The notes: a model not told the origin generated them from the letters alone. Positions 8,555 to 18,024 are shown, counted from the stretch's first letter. The stretch is DNA of 64,000 nucleotides from Williamsia soli (GCF_017377795.1 NZ_JAFRDR010000004.1:248001-312000), one strand, 5' to 3'. Translations and numbers: made by a program.

Positions 8555-9763
8555 ATGCCCGATGCCGTCATCTGCGAACCACTGCGAACGCCGGTCGGCC
8601 GATTCGGTGGGGTGTTCAAAGACATCGCGCCGCAGACGCTCGCAGCAACTGTGATCACCGAACTCGTCAACCGAACCGGCATCTCCGGCCATCAGATCGA
8701 CGACGTGATCCTCGGTCAGTCGACACCGGGTGGTGAGGCTCCGGCCATCGGCCGGATCGCCGCGCTCGACGCCGGTCTGGGCATCGACGTCCCGGGCCTG
8801 CAGGTCGACCGGCGATGTGGATCCGGGTTGCAGGCGGTGCTCCAAGCGTGCATGCAGGTGGCCACCGGAGCCAGCGACCTCATCGTCGCCGGGGGAGTGG
8901 AATCGATGAGTCAGGCTGAGTTCTACACCGATTCGATCAGGTGGGGTGTCAAGGGACCCGGAGTGGAGTTGGTCGACCGCCTCGCCCGGGGACGGGTGAC
9001 CGCCGGCGGTGCCAACTTTCCGGTCCCTGGAGGGATGATCGAGACCGCCGAGAATCTTCGCGCCGAATTCGGGATCAGCCGGGCCGATCAGGACGCTCTG
9101 GCGGTGGAGTCTCATCGGCGCGCAGTCGCGGCTCAGGCAAATGGGGTCTTTGCAGAAGAGATCGTCAGTGTTGCTGTTCCGCAACGCCGGTCCGACCCCG
9201 TGAACGTCAACACCGATGAGCATCCCCGGGCGGACACCTCAGTGGAGTCATTGGCCACACTGCGGCCGATTCGACTGAACATCGATGCCGAATCCACCGT
9301 GACCGCCGGCAACGCGAGCGGGCAGAACGACGGTGCCGCTGCGTGTCTCGTCACCACCCCGGAGACAGCCGCCCGACTCGGGTTGCGGCCACTGGCCCGC
9401 CTGGCATCGTGGGCGGTCAGCGGTGTCGAGCCGGCGCGGATGGGAATCGGACCGGTATCGGCAGTGGAAAGAGCACTCGGGCTCATCGATCTCACCCTTG
9501 ACGACATCGATGTCATCGAGTTGAACGAGGCGTTCGCCGCGCAGGTGCTAGCTGTCCTGCAATCCCTCACGATCGAACCCGGCGACACGCGGCTCAACCC
9601 GAATGGCTCCGGTATTTCTCTCGGTCATCCGGTGGGCGCCACCGGCGCCCGGATCCTGGCGACCCTCCTGCGCGAACTCGACAGGCGCGACGCGCGGTGG
9701 GGCCTGGAGACCATGTGTATCGGCGGCGGTCAAGGACTCGCTGCGGTATTCGAAACACTCTAG
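8555..9763 (+). CDS. Thiolase (acetyl-CoA C-acyltransferase)
   Basis: 402 residues. Cleaves 3-ketoacyl-CoA with CoA. The nucleophilic Cys is C88 in DRRCGSGLQAV; the C-terminal motifs GHPVGATGAR and CIGGGQG supply the catalytic His and second Cys; the NEAFAAQ motif is also present. Ribosome site AGGAGAT precedes the ATG at 8555. It is the expected last step of the acid-degradation operon that starts at 5326. Confidence 0.94.
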   Translation: MPDAVICEPLRTPVGRFGGVFKDIAPQTLAATVITELVNRTGISGHQIDDVILGQSTPGGEAPAIGRIAALDAGLGIDVPGLQVDRRCGSGLQAVLQACMQVATGASDLIVAGGVESMSQAEFYTDSIRWGVKGPGVELVDRLARGRVTAGGANFPVPGGMIETAENLRAEFGISRADQDALAVESHRRAVAAQANGVFAEEIVSVAVPQRRSDPVNVNTDEHPRADTSVESLATLRPIRLNIDAESTVTAGNASGQNDGAAACLVTTPETAARLGLRPLARLASWAVSGVEPARMGIGPVSAVERALGLIDLTLDDIDVIELNEAFAAQVLAVLQSLTIEPGDTRLNPNGSGISLGHPVGATGARILATLLRELDRRDARWGLETMCIGGGQGLAAVFETL

Positions 9764-9809
9764 ATCGCTGTCAGTCATGCTTACGGGTGAGAACTCCGAA
9801 AGGACAGTC

Positions 9810-10796
9810 ATGCAATCTAACACCATGCGGGCAGTGGTCCTGGATGCCCCCGGTGGCCCCGACGCACTCCAGATCCGAGACCTGCCCATCCCCACACCGG
9901 CAGATGGCTGGGTCCTGATCAAGGTCAGAGCCTTCGGCCTCAACCGCTCCGAACTGCATACCCGTCTCGGGTTGGCCCAAGGTGTCACGCTGCCCCGGGT
10001 TCTGGGTATCGAGGCCGTGGGTGAAGTCGTCAAATGTCCTGACGGCCGATACCGGAAGGGTCAACAGGTCGCCGCGATGATGGGCGGGATGGGCCGGACA
10101 TTCGATGGCGGCTATGCCGAATACACGTGTGTGCCCGTGGCCCAGATCATTGCGTTTCGCAGCGATCTCGAGTGGCGCATCCTCGGCGCTGTTCCAGAAA
10201 TGGTCCAGACCGCGTACGGCTCCCTGACCGTGGGACTCGATGCCCAGCCAGGGCAGACGCTGCTCGTCCGTGGTGGTACGTCGGCAGTCGGGATGGCTGC
10301 CGCGATTCTCGCCAAACGGATTGGGATGACAGTCATCTCCACCACCAGAAATCCGAACCGAGTCGAATCGCTGCTCGAGATCGGCGTGGACCATGTGGTC
10401 CTCGACGACGGTGACGTGGCTTCAGCCGTCCGCGGCATCGTCCCGGAGGGAGTCGACAGCGCGCTCGAACTGGTGGGTACCCCGACGTTGCCCGATACCC
10501 TTCGGGCGGTGCGTGTCAAGGGCATCTGTTGCTTCACCGGGATGTTGTCCAATGTCTGGACGGTGCCGGACTTTTATCCGATCGAGTACCTGCCCAAGGG
10601 CGTTCGCCTCTCGGCCTACAGTGGTGACGCCTCTGATCTGCCGGCCGAGGTGCTACAGGGTTTTCTTGACGACGTGGCCGCCGGTCGGGCCATGGTTCCG
10701 CTGTATCGATCCTTCTCGCTGGATGAGATCCGGGAGGCGCACGCGATCATGGAATCCGGCGACGCAGTCGGAAAGATGGTTGTCACTATTCGTTGA
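9810..10796 (+). CDS. MDR-superfamily zinc-independent alcohol dehydrogenase / quinone oxidoreductase-like protein
   Basis: 328 residues, NADPH:quinone reductase (QOR) branch of the medium-chain dehydrogenases. GroES-like N-terminal half (MRAVVLDAPGGPDALQIRD) and a Rossmann domain with VRGGTSAVGMAAAILAK. The zinc-ligand Cys/His pattern of true alcohol dehydrogenases is absent. The ATG at 9810 follows GAAAGGA; a longer upstream reading overlaps the thiolase and is not needed. It ends the operon and overlaps the 3' end of the convergent beta-glucosidase gene by 11 bases. It may reduce an enoyl or quinone intermediate; the substrate is unknown. Confidence 0.85.
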   Translation: MQSNTMRAVVLDAPGGPDALQIRDLPIPTPADGWVLIKVRAFGLNRSELHTRLGLAQGVTLPRVLGIEAVGEVVKCPDGRYRKGQQVAAMMGGMGRTFDGGYAEYTCVPVAQIIAFRSDLEWRILGAVPEMVQTAYGSLTVGLDAQPGQTLLVRGGTSAVGMAAAILAKRIGMTVISTTRNPNRVESLLEIGVDHVVLDDGDVASAVRGIVPEGVDSALELVGTPTLPDTLRAVRVKGICCFTGMLSNVWTVPDFYPIEYLPKGVRLSAYSGDASDLPAEVLQGFLDDVAAGRAMVPLYRSFSLDEIREAHAIMESGDAVGKMVVTIR

Positions 10797-13023
10797 TTTC
10801 GTCGATGACGCGCTGCATCCGCTCGAGTTCGTCGGCGCTCATGCCGAACGCAGCCATCCGGCCGATGGGTATCGACGCCATCATCTGGGCCATATCGATG
10901 CCCGCAGCCTCGCCGTTGCCATCCGCCTTCATCCCGCCAGGAGCATGAGCGGCCAGATACTCGAGCAGAGATGCGGCATTCGGATCGGCCATGAGCTCAG
11001 CGAAAGTCGTGTCCATCGTGAGCGGGATCTCGACGGGGTCGCCGGCGATGGTGACTCGTGCGGTCGCGCGGATATCGCGACTCGACGCGCCTGCACTGAC
11101 GTCGTATTCTCCGTTTTCGACGAGCCACTGGTGAGTGCGTACATCCCAGTACGCCATCGCATCACGTTCGATCGATACCGTGATCCTCTCACTGGAGCCC
11201 GGCTGTAGATCCACGATCGCAAACTCCGTGAGTTCGCGCACCGGGCGCGCGACGGTCGATTCGCTTTTGGACGTGTAGATCTGAACCACCTCGCGGCCGG
11301 TACGGTCGCCGGTATTGGTGATGGTCAGACGCACACGAACTTGAGAGGCATCGACGTCGACGATGAGGTCCGAGTAGTCGAAGCTCGTGTAGGACAAGCC
11401 GTGACCGAACGGGTATGTCACGTCGATGCCGCGTGCCTCGTACCATCGATAGCCGACGAATTGTCCTTCGCCGTAGAGGATGTGGGAGTTCTCGCCCGGA
11501 AAATTGAGATAGGCCGGTGTGTCCTGTAGTCGAGCCGGCACCGTCTCGGTCAACCTGCCGGAGGGGTTGACCCTGCCGTACAGGACGTCTGCCAAGGCTC
11601 CACCGGCGGCTTGGCCGAGCAGTGCGCCGTCGAGGATCGCGGGTGCCAGCCGCGCGACCGGTTCGAGGCGTACGACACCGCCATGGGCGAGCACGGCGAC
11701 CGTATTGGGCTGGCGTGCGACTACCTCGGCGAGCAGAGCGAGCTGCTCGGTCGGCAGCTCGATGTTCTCGCGGTCGAAACCTTCGGACTCCTGGGTAGCC
11801 GCGAGACCCAGGAAGACCACCGCTACATCTGCCGCGGCAGCTGTCTCGACGGCTGCCGGGCGAAGGAAGTCGTCATCGGAACCGTCGGTGGTGAACCCGC
11901 GCGCAAACGACACTGTGTCAGGGCTTGCCAGAGCCCGGATCTCTTCCAGGGGTGAATCAACCTCGGTTGGGTTGACATGCGAGCTGCCGCCGCCCTGATA
12001 GCGCGGAGTCGCAGCGAAGTCACCGATCACTGCGATGTGGTGTCCCCTGCTGAGCGGAAGCACTGCAGCGTCGTTCTTGAGAAGAACAATGCATCGACCG
12101 GCGACCTCGCGAGCCAGTGCGTGATGGGCGGTTCGGTCGGGGTCTGCGACCGTGACATTTCGGCCCTGGAGCGCCCTTCCCCCGAGTCGGGCCATGGCGG
12201 CAGCTGCTCGATCGACGGGTGCCGAATCGAGCGTGCCGGCTTCCGCTGCGGCCACCACAGCCATATCGGGGACGTCTGTGCCGCCGGGCATCTGGAGGTC
12301 GAGCCCGGCCGCGACCGCGGCGACGCGGTCTCTGACAGCGCCCCAATCGCTCACAACGACTCCGTCGAATCCCCACTCGTCGCGAAGAACGGTCGTCAGC
12401 AACCAATGGTTCTCGGCTGCGTAGACCCCGTTGATGCGGTTGTATGAGCACATCACGGTCCACGGATCCGAGGTTCGGACGATGTGTTCGAAGGCCCGGA
12501 GATAGATTTCGCGCAGGGTCCGCTCGTCGACATCAGAACTCGCCCGCATCCGGTCGTGCTCGGCATTGTTGGCGGCGAAATGCTTCAGCGACGCACCGGT
12601 GCCGGTGCTTTGCAGACCTTCGACCCAGGCACTTCCCAAGACTCCCGTCAGGACGGGGTCCTCCGAGTAGTACTCGAAATTCCTCCCGCAGCGTGGGTCG
12701 CGCTTGATGTTGATCCCCGGGCCGAGAAGCACGTCGACGCCAAGGTTCCGGGCCTCGAGTCCGAGCGCCTCACCAACCTTACGAACAAGCTCGCGATCCC
12801 AGCTTTGTCCCAGCCCCACTGCCGGCGGGAAACATGTGGCTGGCTCGCTGCCGGCCAATCCGAGGTGGTCTGTCGCCCCCGTCTGCCTGCGAACGCCGTG
12901 CGGTCCGTCGGTGAGCACCATCGACGGCACATCACCGATCGCTTTGGTGGTCCAGAAATCGGCGCCGCTCCCGAGCGCAGCCTTCTGCCGTATCGGCAGA
13001 CCAGCGTTCGACGAAGTGCTCAT
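10786..13023 (-). CDS. Glycoside hydrolase family 3 beta-glucosidase
   Basis: 745-residue GH3 enzyme that releases terminal beta-D-glucose. The (beta/alpha)8 domain carries KHFAANN (about 147-153) and the nucleophile Asp226 in VVVSDWGA. The second alpha/beta domain follows, then a fibronectin-III-like domain (about 560-660), then about 80 extra residues of Ala/Met-rich helical sequence. No signal peptide is visible, so it should be cytoplasmic and act on an imported glycoside. The ATG at 13023 has GGGGAG upstream. It is divergent from a TetR gene (13115), the likely regulator. It could deglycosylate an aryl glucoside for the pathway at 14.4-27.2 kb; that link is an inference from proximity. 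Confidence 0.93.
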   Translation of the reverse strand: MSTSSNAGLPIRQKAALGSGADFWTTKAIGDVPSMVLTDGPHGVRRQTGATDHLGLAGSEPATCFPPAVGLGQSWDRELVRKVGEALGLEARNLGVDVLLGPGINIKRDPRCGRNFEYYSEDPVLTGVLGSAWVEGLQSTGTGASLKHFAANNAEHDRMRASSDVDERTLREIYLRAFEHIVRTSDPWTVMCSYNRINGVYAAENHWLLTTVLRDEWGFDGVVVSDWGAVRDRVAAVAAGLDLQMPGGTDVPDMAVVAAAEAGTLDSAPVDRAAAAMARLGGRALQGRNVTVADPDRTAHHALAREVAGRCIVLLKNDAAVLPLSRGHHIAVIGDFAATPRYQGGGSSHVNPTEVDSPLEEIRALASPDTVSFARGFTTDGSDDDFLRPAAVETAAAADVAVVFLGLAATQESEGFDRENIELPTEQLALLAEVVARQPNTVAVLAHGGVVRLEPVARLAPAILDGALLGQAAGGALADVLYGRVNPSGRLTETVPARLQDTPAYLNFPGENSHILYGEGQFVGYRWYEARGIDVTYPFGHGLSYTSFDYSDLIVDVDASQVRVRLTITNTGDRTGREVVQIYTSKSESTVARPVRELTEFAIVDLQPGSSERITVSIERDAMAYWDVRTHQWLVENGEYDVSAGASSRDIRATARVTIAGDPVEIPLTMDTTFAELMADPNAASLLEYLAAHAPGGMKADGNGEAAGIDMAQMMASIPIGRMAAFGMSADELERMQRVIDEINE

Positions 13024-13114
13024 GTGCGCTCCCCGAGGTAGGTGGCAGGTGTGGTCTTCCCCTCAAAACAGTACGCCATTCGGTTTTCGGCGACATCGGC
13101 GTTAGGGTCGACAC

Positions 13115-13729
13115 ATGGCTGAGCGAGGCGCGTACACGAAAGGCGTTGCCAAGCGAGAAGAGATCGTCAATGCGGCACTGGCGGTCGTGGCCCGCGTCGG
13201 TTACAGCCGTACGACGATCCGCGAGGTGGCCAGCGCTGTTGGTCTGAGTCAGGCCGGCCTACTGCATTATTTCGGTAGCAAGGAGCAACTCTTCGTCGAG
13301 ATCCTGAGCCGGCGCGACGAGGTGGATCGCCGTGCGTTCAGCGGCAGGAACGAAGCCGACGATCCGGCGGCTGATGCTGCAGAATCGACCGTCAGGCTGG
13401 TTCGGCACAACGCCGACGTCCCGGGACTCGTGCAGTTGTACTCCCGGTTTTCCTCGGAAGCTGCCGAACCAGACCATGCGGCGCACGACTACTTTCGCGA
13501 CCGTTACCTAGAAACCCGAACACTGCTGGAAGACAGCATCGGCCGCATGCGTGAGGCAGGTCGCCTCCGCAGCGAGCTCAGCACCGAGCAGCTTGCCGTG
13601 ATCATGGTGGCCTTGATCGACGGACTGCAGATGCAGTGGATGTACGACCCTGCTGTGGACATGGCCGACCACGTTGCTCACCTGTGGTCGCTGATCACGT
13701 CACCGGCAGATCCGGACGGCCCGAACTGA
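13115..13729 (+). CDS. TetR-family transcriptional regulator
   Basis: 204 residues. The N-terminal HTH contains TTIREVASAVGLSQAGLLHY then FGSKEQLF; the C-terminal ligand domain is helical and unassigned. The ATG has no clear ribosome site, but TAGGGT (13103-13108) stands seven bases upstream of it, so the transcript may be leaderless. It is divergent from the GH3 beta-glucosidase across 91 bases, and that gene is the most likely target. The isochorismatase-like gene begins 69 bases after it. Confidence 0.9.
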   Translation: MAERGAYTKGVAKREEIVNAALAVVARVGYSRTTIREVASAVGLSQAGLLHYFGSKEQLFVEILSRRDEVDRRAFSGRNEADDPAADAAESTVRLVRHNADVPGLVQLYSRFSSEAAEPDHAAHDYFRDRYLETRTLLEDSIGRMREAGRLRSELSTEQLAVIMVALIDGLQMQWMYDPAVDMADHVAHLWSLITSPADPDGPN

Positions 13730-13798
13730 TCGGCGGCGCCGGCAGGCCCGGACAAATCACCGATCATTTATCGAACTCTTTTCGACACAGGGAGAATT

Positions 13799-14404
13799 AT
13801 GAGCGACCTGAATGTGAACCTCGCCAGCATTGCGTTGGTGCTGGTCGACCTTCAAAATGACAACGTCCACCCCGACGGTGCCTATGCATCCTTCGGCGCC
13901 GCCGACCACGCCAAGGAGCAGAACTTGCTGGAACATGTGGGCGATTTGCTCGCGTGGGCGCGGAGCAAGTCGTTGCCTGTCATTCACAACCACATCGTCT
14001 CACTGCCGGGCAGGACATTTGGTGGTTCGAATGCCCCGATCTTCAGGATGATCGGTCCCGATTCGTTGCGGCAGGGATCGTGGGGCGCTCAGTCGCTTGA
14101 AGGTCTCGAGGCACTCGACGACGAACCCGTGTTACAGCGAAACAGGATGAGTTGCTTCAACGGAACGATGCTTGACGTCCTGCTCCGCAACCTGGGCGTC
14201 ACTGATGTGATCGTTGCTGGTGTGTGGACCAACATGGCCGTCGAACACACCGTTCGAGACGCTGCTGACCACGGGTACCGCGCGATCCTCGCGACGGACG
14301 CCACCTCCAGCCTGAGTGCTGAATGGCAGACCGCGGCTGAGAGTTTCGCGCTGACGAACATCGCCGAGATGGCTACCACGTCGGAGATCATCCACGGCGC
14401 GTAG
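13799..14404 (+). CDS. Isochorismatase-fold hydrolase-like protein lacking the catalytic Cys
   Basis: 201 residues of the isochorismatase/cysteine-hydrolase superfamily. The first Asp of the triad is present in ALVLVDLQND. The region that normally reads Lys-x-Arg-x-Ser-Ala-Phe is LQRNRMSCFNGT, so the Lys is not conserved. The usual Cys in GVxTNxCVExT is Ala here (GVWTNMAVEHT). True isochorismatases such as EntB and PhzD also lack this Cys and hydrolyse a vinyl ether rather than an amide, so the protein may act like them or on another non-amide substrate. AGGGAGA lies in front of the ATG. It may be co-transcribed with the TetR gene. Confidence 0.82.
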   Translation: MSDLNVNLASIALVLVDLQNDNVHPDGAYASFGAADHAKEQNLLEHVGDLLAWARSKSLPVIHNHIVSLPGRTFGGSNAPIFRMIGPDSLRQGSWGAQSLEGLEALDDEPVLQRNRMSCFNGTMLDVLLRNLGVTDVIVAGVWTNMAVEHTVRDAADHGYRAILATDATSSLSAEWQTAAESFALTNIAEMATTSEIIHGA

Positions 14405-14424
14405 CCGCCGGCTGAGGGGGTGCG

Positions 14425-15252
14425 TCAGCGGCTCATGAATTCGCGGATGCTTCTTGCGACACCGGTCGGGTCGAGAACGTGTGCAAAGTGACTCTGTCCG
14501 GGTAACACAACCTCGGCCACATCGGGAAGAGTTGATTTCAAGTACTCTGACGCACCGATTAGATGTGCTGGGCTCACCTCGCCGACCAGGAGGAGGCTGC
14601 GCACCGGCAGTTCGGCGAACTCCGCCAACACCGATGTGGTCGCGTCGATCTCGGCAAGTTCACGCGTCCACGTCGGTGTCAGGTCGAGGAAGCCCGCCCA
14701 GAGCGGTGTTGCTGCAAGGCCGTCGGTCTCCTCTTTGCTGATGCGTAGAAAGTTCTCGGCTGCGATACGCATTGCACCGTCGTAATCGCGGATATCGATT
14801 GCCTCGGCGTAGTCGGCGAGATGATCGCCCGCTACGGGACCGTCGACAGGGAGCGGTGGTTCGTACATCACCAAGGAAGAGATTTCGGCACCCAGACGGA
14901 CTGTCTCAAGGGTGCATATCGCGCCGAAGGAATGGCCGACGAGAACCGGTGGGGCGCCCGTATCCCGCTCTGCGACGGCAAGAACGGCCGTGATGTCCGC
15001 CGCTTCCGTACGCAGTTCGTACCGCTCAGCGTCGCCACTGAGCCCCCGACCTCGTCGATCGACGAGGTACACCGAGTGATCGGCTGCCAGATCGGCACCC
15101 ACCTGGAGCCACTGTTCGCCGGTCGAGATGCTTCCGTGCACGATCACCACCGGCGGTCCGCTGCCCAGTCTGCGATAACCGATCAGCGTTCCGTCGGCGG
15201 ATTGAACTGTGTCGGTTGTGATCTCGGATGTCGTATCCGTTACCTCGGTCAT
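14425..15252 (-). CDS. Alpha/beta hydrolase
   Basis: 275 residues. Oxyanion-hole strand VVIVHGS, nucleophile Ser108 in VGHSFGA, late catalytic His in GQSHFAHVLDP. AAAGGAAC precedes the ATG. It lies 54 bases after the aldehyde dehydrogenase on the same strand and is likely the third gene of the alcohol DH / aldehyde DH operon. An esterase acting on an ester of the aromatic alcohol or acid would fit, but the substrate cannot be read from the sequence. Confidence 0.88.
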   Translation of the reverse strand: MTEVTDTTSEITTDTVQSADGTLIGYRRLGSGPPVVIVHGSISTGEQWLQVGADLAADHSVYLVDRRGRGLSGDAERYELRTEAADITAVLAVAERDTGAPPVLVGHSFGAICTLETVRLGAEISSLVMYEPPLPVDGPVAGDHLADYAEAIDIRDYDGAMRIAAENFLRISKEETDGLAATPLWAGFLDLTPTWTRELAEIDATTSVLAEFAELPVRSLLLVGEVSPAHLIGASEYLKSTLPDVAEVVLPGQSHFAHVLDPTGVARSIREFMSR

Positions 15253-15306
15253 GAAGGGTTCCTTTACAGGATAAGCGGCCGGCCGGATATTGGACTCGAA
15301 CCCTCG

Positions 15307-16752
15307 CTATTTAAGGATCCGGAGGCTGTGCTCCTCGACGTATTCGCTCATGCCCGCGGTTCCGAATTCCCGCCCGATCCCGCTTTGCTTGATACCGCCG
15401 AACGGCATCCGCAGATCGAGGGAATCGAAGGAGTGGGTGTTGACGAACGTCGATCCGGCCTCGATGCGACGAGCGACCTCGAGCCCTCGGTCGGTATCGG
15501 TGGTCCACACCGATGATCCCAAGCCGTACTCGGAGTCGTTGGCCCAATCGATCGCCTGATCGAGATTGTCGTAGGCGATGAGCGGCACTATCGGCCCGAA
15601 CTGCTCACATGTGCTGATGGCTGAGTCGTTGTCGGCATCCCGGATCACATGTGGCATCACGTAATAGCCGTCGGACGCCGAGTCGAGCTTTTTGCCGAGC
15701 TGCACGGTCTTTGCCGAGGTGTTCTTGGTGGCTTCGATAAGTGCTGTGACGCTGTCGTATTGGGTTTTGTTGTTCAGGGGGCCGAAGCTGGCTGCTTCGT
15801 CGAGTCCGTGGCCCACCGCATAGGAGTCGACCCGTTCGCAGAATGCGTCGGCGAATGCGGCGTAGCGGGAGCGTGGGACGTAGATGCGTTTGACGGCAAA
15901 GCAGATTTGACCGGTTCGGGTGTAGACGCCCTTGAGCATGCGGTCGAGGGCGGCATCGATGTCGACGTCGTCGAGTACAACGGCGGGATCGTTGCCGCCC
16001 AACTCCAGAGTGATGTTCTTGATCGTGCCCGCTGCCGACTCCATGACCTTGCGGGCGGTGGCCACGCCCCCGGTGAATCCGACCTTGCGGACCAACGGAT
16101 GCGAGGTCAACGCTGCGCCGACGTCGGTGTGGCCGTGGACGACATTGACGACTCCGGCGGGAAGATGACGGGACATGCGCTCGAGGGCGATGGTCAGGGC
16201 GGCCGGCGCAAACGGAGAGGGTTTGATGACGATGGTGTTGCCGGTGGCCAGTGCCGGAGCGAGCTTCATCATGGTCAGTACGACGGGCATGTTCCACGGC
16301 ACAACCGCGGCCACCACGCCGCGGGGCACTCGCTCGATACTGATGAAGCTTTGCTCGTCGTCGTACTGGACGGGCTCGAAGAAGCCTTCGATGAGGCTCG
16401 CCGTGTGCTGTAGGACGCCGGTGCCGAGCCCGAAGTCCGTCTGTGCTTCCCAGAGCATGCCACCGTGCTCGCGAACCAACTGGGGCGCCAGGTCTTCGGC
16501 GGAGGCTGAGAGGGCATCGGCGGCTTCGAGGAGAAGACGCGCGCGTTCTTCGTGGGGGACGTTTTTCCAAGTCTGGTAAGCCGTGTGTGCTGCTGTGACA
16601 GCGCGGTTCACATCATCGACCGTCCCGACAGCGACCCGGGCGGCCAGTTCTGACAACCGTCCGGGATCTTGGACGTCTGTGTATTGATCCACGGACGTTA
16701 GGGCGCCGTCGATGAGGTGGCCGACTGTGAGGAGTTCACTCGTGGTGGTCAT
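15307..16752 (-). CDS. Aldehyde dehydrogenase (NAD(P)-dependent), likely aryl-aldehyde type
   Basis: 481 residues, standard ALDH fold. VPWNMP cofactor strand, general-base Glu250 in LELGGNDP and nucleophile Cys284 in GQICFAVKR. It follows the XylB-like alcohol dehydrogenase by 41 bases, so the pair should oxidise an alcohol to its carboxylic acid. Ribosome site AGGAACT precedes the ATG. Being divergent from a salicylyl-CoA/gentisate operon under a shared operator, salicylaldehyde or a substituted benzaldehyde is the most attractive substrate. That is an inference. Confidence 0.92.
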   Translation of the reverse strand: MTTTSELLTVGHLIDGALTSVDQYTDVQDPGRLSELAARVAVGTVDDVNRAVTAAHTAYQTWKNVPHEERARLLLEAADALSASAEDLAPQLVREHGGMLWEAQTDFGLGTGVLQHTASLIEGFFEPVQYDDEQSFISIERVPRGVVAAVVPWNMPVVLTMMKLAPALATGNTIVIKPSPFAPAALTIALERMSRHLPAGVVNVVHGHTDVGAALTSHPLVRKVGFTGGVATARKVMESAAGTIKNITLELGGNDPAVVLDDVDIDAALDRMLKGVYTRTGQICFAVKRIYVPRSRYAAFADAFCERVDSYAVGHGLDEAASFGPLNNKTQYDSVTALIEATKNTSAKTVQLGKKLDSASDGYYVMPHVIRDADNDSAISTCEQFGPIVPLIAYDNLDQAIDWANDSEYGLGSSVWTTDTDRGLEVARRIEAGSTFVNTHSFDSLDLRMPFGGIKQSGIGREFGTAGMSEYVEEHSLRILK

Positions 16753-16793
16753 TGGGAGTTCCTAACTCGAGGGTTTTGGTGTTTGGCGGAAGG

Positions 16794-17900
16794 TCAGAAG
16801 ACGACAACGGGCTTGATCGTCGAACCGTTTTCGGAGTCCGCGAACGCGGTGTTGATGTCGTCGAGGGTGTAGTTCTCAATCAGCTTGTCGAACGGGAACC
16901 TGCCTTGGCTCCAGAGGTCGACCAGGCGGGGGATGAACTGTTGCGGCACGGAACTGCCCTGGATGATGGTTTTGAACGTCCAGCCCTTGACCAGAGACGC
17001 CCCGATTTCGAAGGTGACCTCGGTGCCGGGAGCTGCTGCACCGACCAGTGCGACGGTGCCGCCGATTCCGAGAGAATCGGCCGCCTGACGTAGCACTGAG
17101 GGAACGGCCGTGGTGTCGATCGCGTAGTCGAGACCCTTTCCGCCCGTGATCTTGGCTATTTCTTCGACGACGTCCCCGGTGCGGCCGTTCACGGTGTGGG
17201 TTGCCCCGATCGTCGAGGCGAGTTCGAGTCGGGAATCGTGGAGATCGATGGCCACGATCGTCGTGCATCCGGCGATCTGGGCGGCCATGATCGCGGCAGA
17301 ACCGACGGCGCCAGTGCCGAAGACCGCAATCGAGCTGCCGGGAGCCGGGCGTAGATCGTTGAGAACTGCCCCGGCACCGGTCTGAAGACCGCATCCCAAC
17401 GGGGCGAGTGTCGCGAGCGGAGCGCTGCGATCAACCTTGATGACGCTGTTCTCGACCACGTTCGCGTAGGTGGCAAAGGCCGACTGACCGAAGAAGTGCG
17501 ACGAGATCGGCCCGCCGGCATCCGATAGCGCGGTGGTTCCGTCGTGCCGGCGGCCTCCGAAGTCTTCGGCGAAGAGATTCTCGCAATAGGCCATCCGACC
17601 GGCGCGGCATTGCACGCACTTGCCGCAGTAAGCGGCAGACAGGACAACATGATCACCGGCTTCGACCGTGTAGACCTCGGACCCGACGGCTTCGACGATG
17701 CCGGCCCCTTCGTGTCCGAGCACTGCGGGCAAAGGTGTGGGGTAGACGCCGTCGCGGACAATTGCGTCGGTGTGACAGACGCCGGTGGCCACGAGCTTGA
17801 CCCTGACCTCGTTCGGATGCAGATCGTCCAGATCGAGGTTCTCGATGGTCAGTGGCTCTCCCGTCTGGCGGGCGACGGCGGCGGTGATGTTTGTTGTCAC
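16794..17900 (-). CDS. Zinc-dependent aryl-alcohol dehydrogenase (XylB-like)
   Basis: 368 residues, NAD-dependent zinc MDR. Catalytic zinc ligands are C42 (GVCHTD) and H63/E64 (GHEGAG); the structural zinc set is C92, C95, C98 and C106 (YCGKCVQC...C). GQSAFATYA, GCGLQTGAGAVLN and KTIIQGSSVPQQFIP are typical of benzyl-alcohol dehydrogenases. A GTG at 17900 (VTTNITA) is the chosen start, matching the family N-terminus; a longer reading to 17990 gives a low-complexity extension. It is the first gene of the ADH-ALDH-hydrolase operon, whose promoter carries the PaaX-type operator at 18006-18024. Confidence 0.9.
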   Translation of the reverse strand: MTTNITAAVARQTGEPLTIENLDLDDLHPNEVRVKLVATGVCHTDAIVRDGVYPTPLPAVLGHEGAGIVEAVGSEVYTVEAGDHVVLSAAYCGKCVQCRAGRMAYCENLFAEDFGGRRHDGTTALSDAGGPISSHFFGQSAFATYANVVENSVIKVDRSAPLATLAPLGCGLQTGAGAVLNDLRPAPGSSIAVFGTGAVGSAAIMAAQIAGCTTIVAIDLHDSRLELASTIGATHTVNGRTGDVVEEIAKITGGKGLDYAIDTTAVPSVLRQAADSLGIGGTVALVGAAAPGTEVTFEIGASLVKGWTFKTIIQGSSVPQQFIPRLVDLWSQGRFPFDKLIENYTLDDINTAFADSENGSTIKPVVVF

Positions 17901-18005
17901 TGGTTCGCTTTCATGGAGGTGATGGGGTCGTTGGTATCGACAATGCTGGTGGTGTGCGCGGTGGCAGGGAGTGGGACGAGCTACGGACACCCGCTGTGAC
18001 TACAG

Positions 18006-18024
18006 TCACTATGTGACATAGTGA
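18006..18024. promoter_or_regulatory. PaaX-type operator in the adh/paaX spacer
   Basis: A 19-base palindrome, perfect apart from its central base (TCACTATGT-G-ACATAGTGA). It contains the core TATGTGACATA, repeated as TATGTCACATA at 18960-18970. It covers the -10 of the leftward promoter and lies 71-89 bases upstream of the regulator start, so it may also serve autoregulation. Binding by the adjacent regulator is inferred. Confidence 0.75.
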
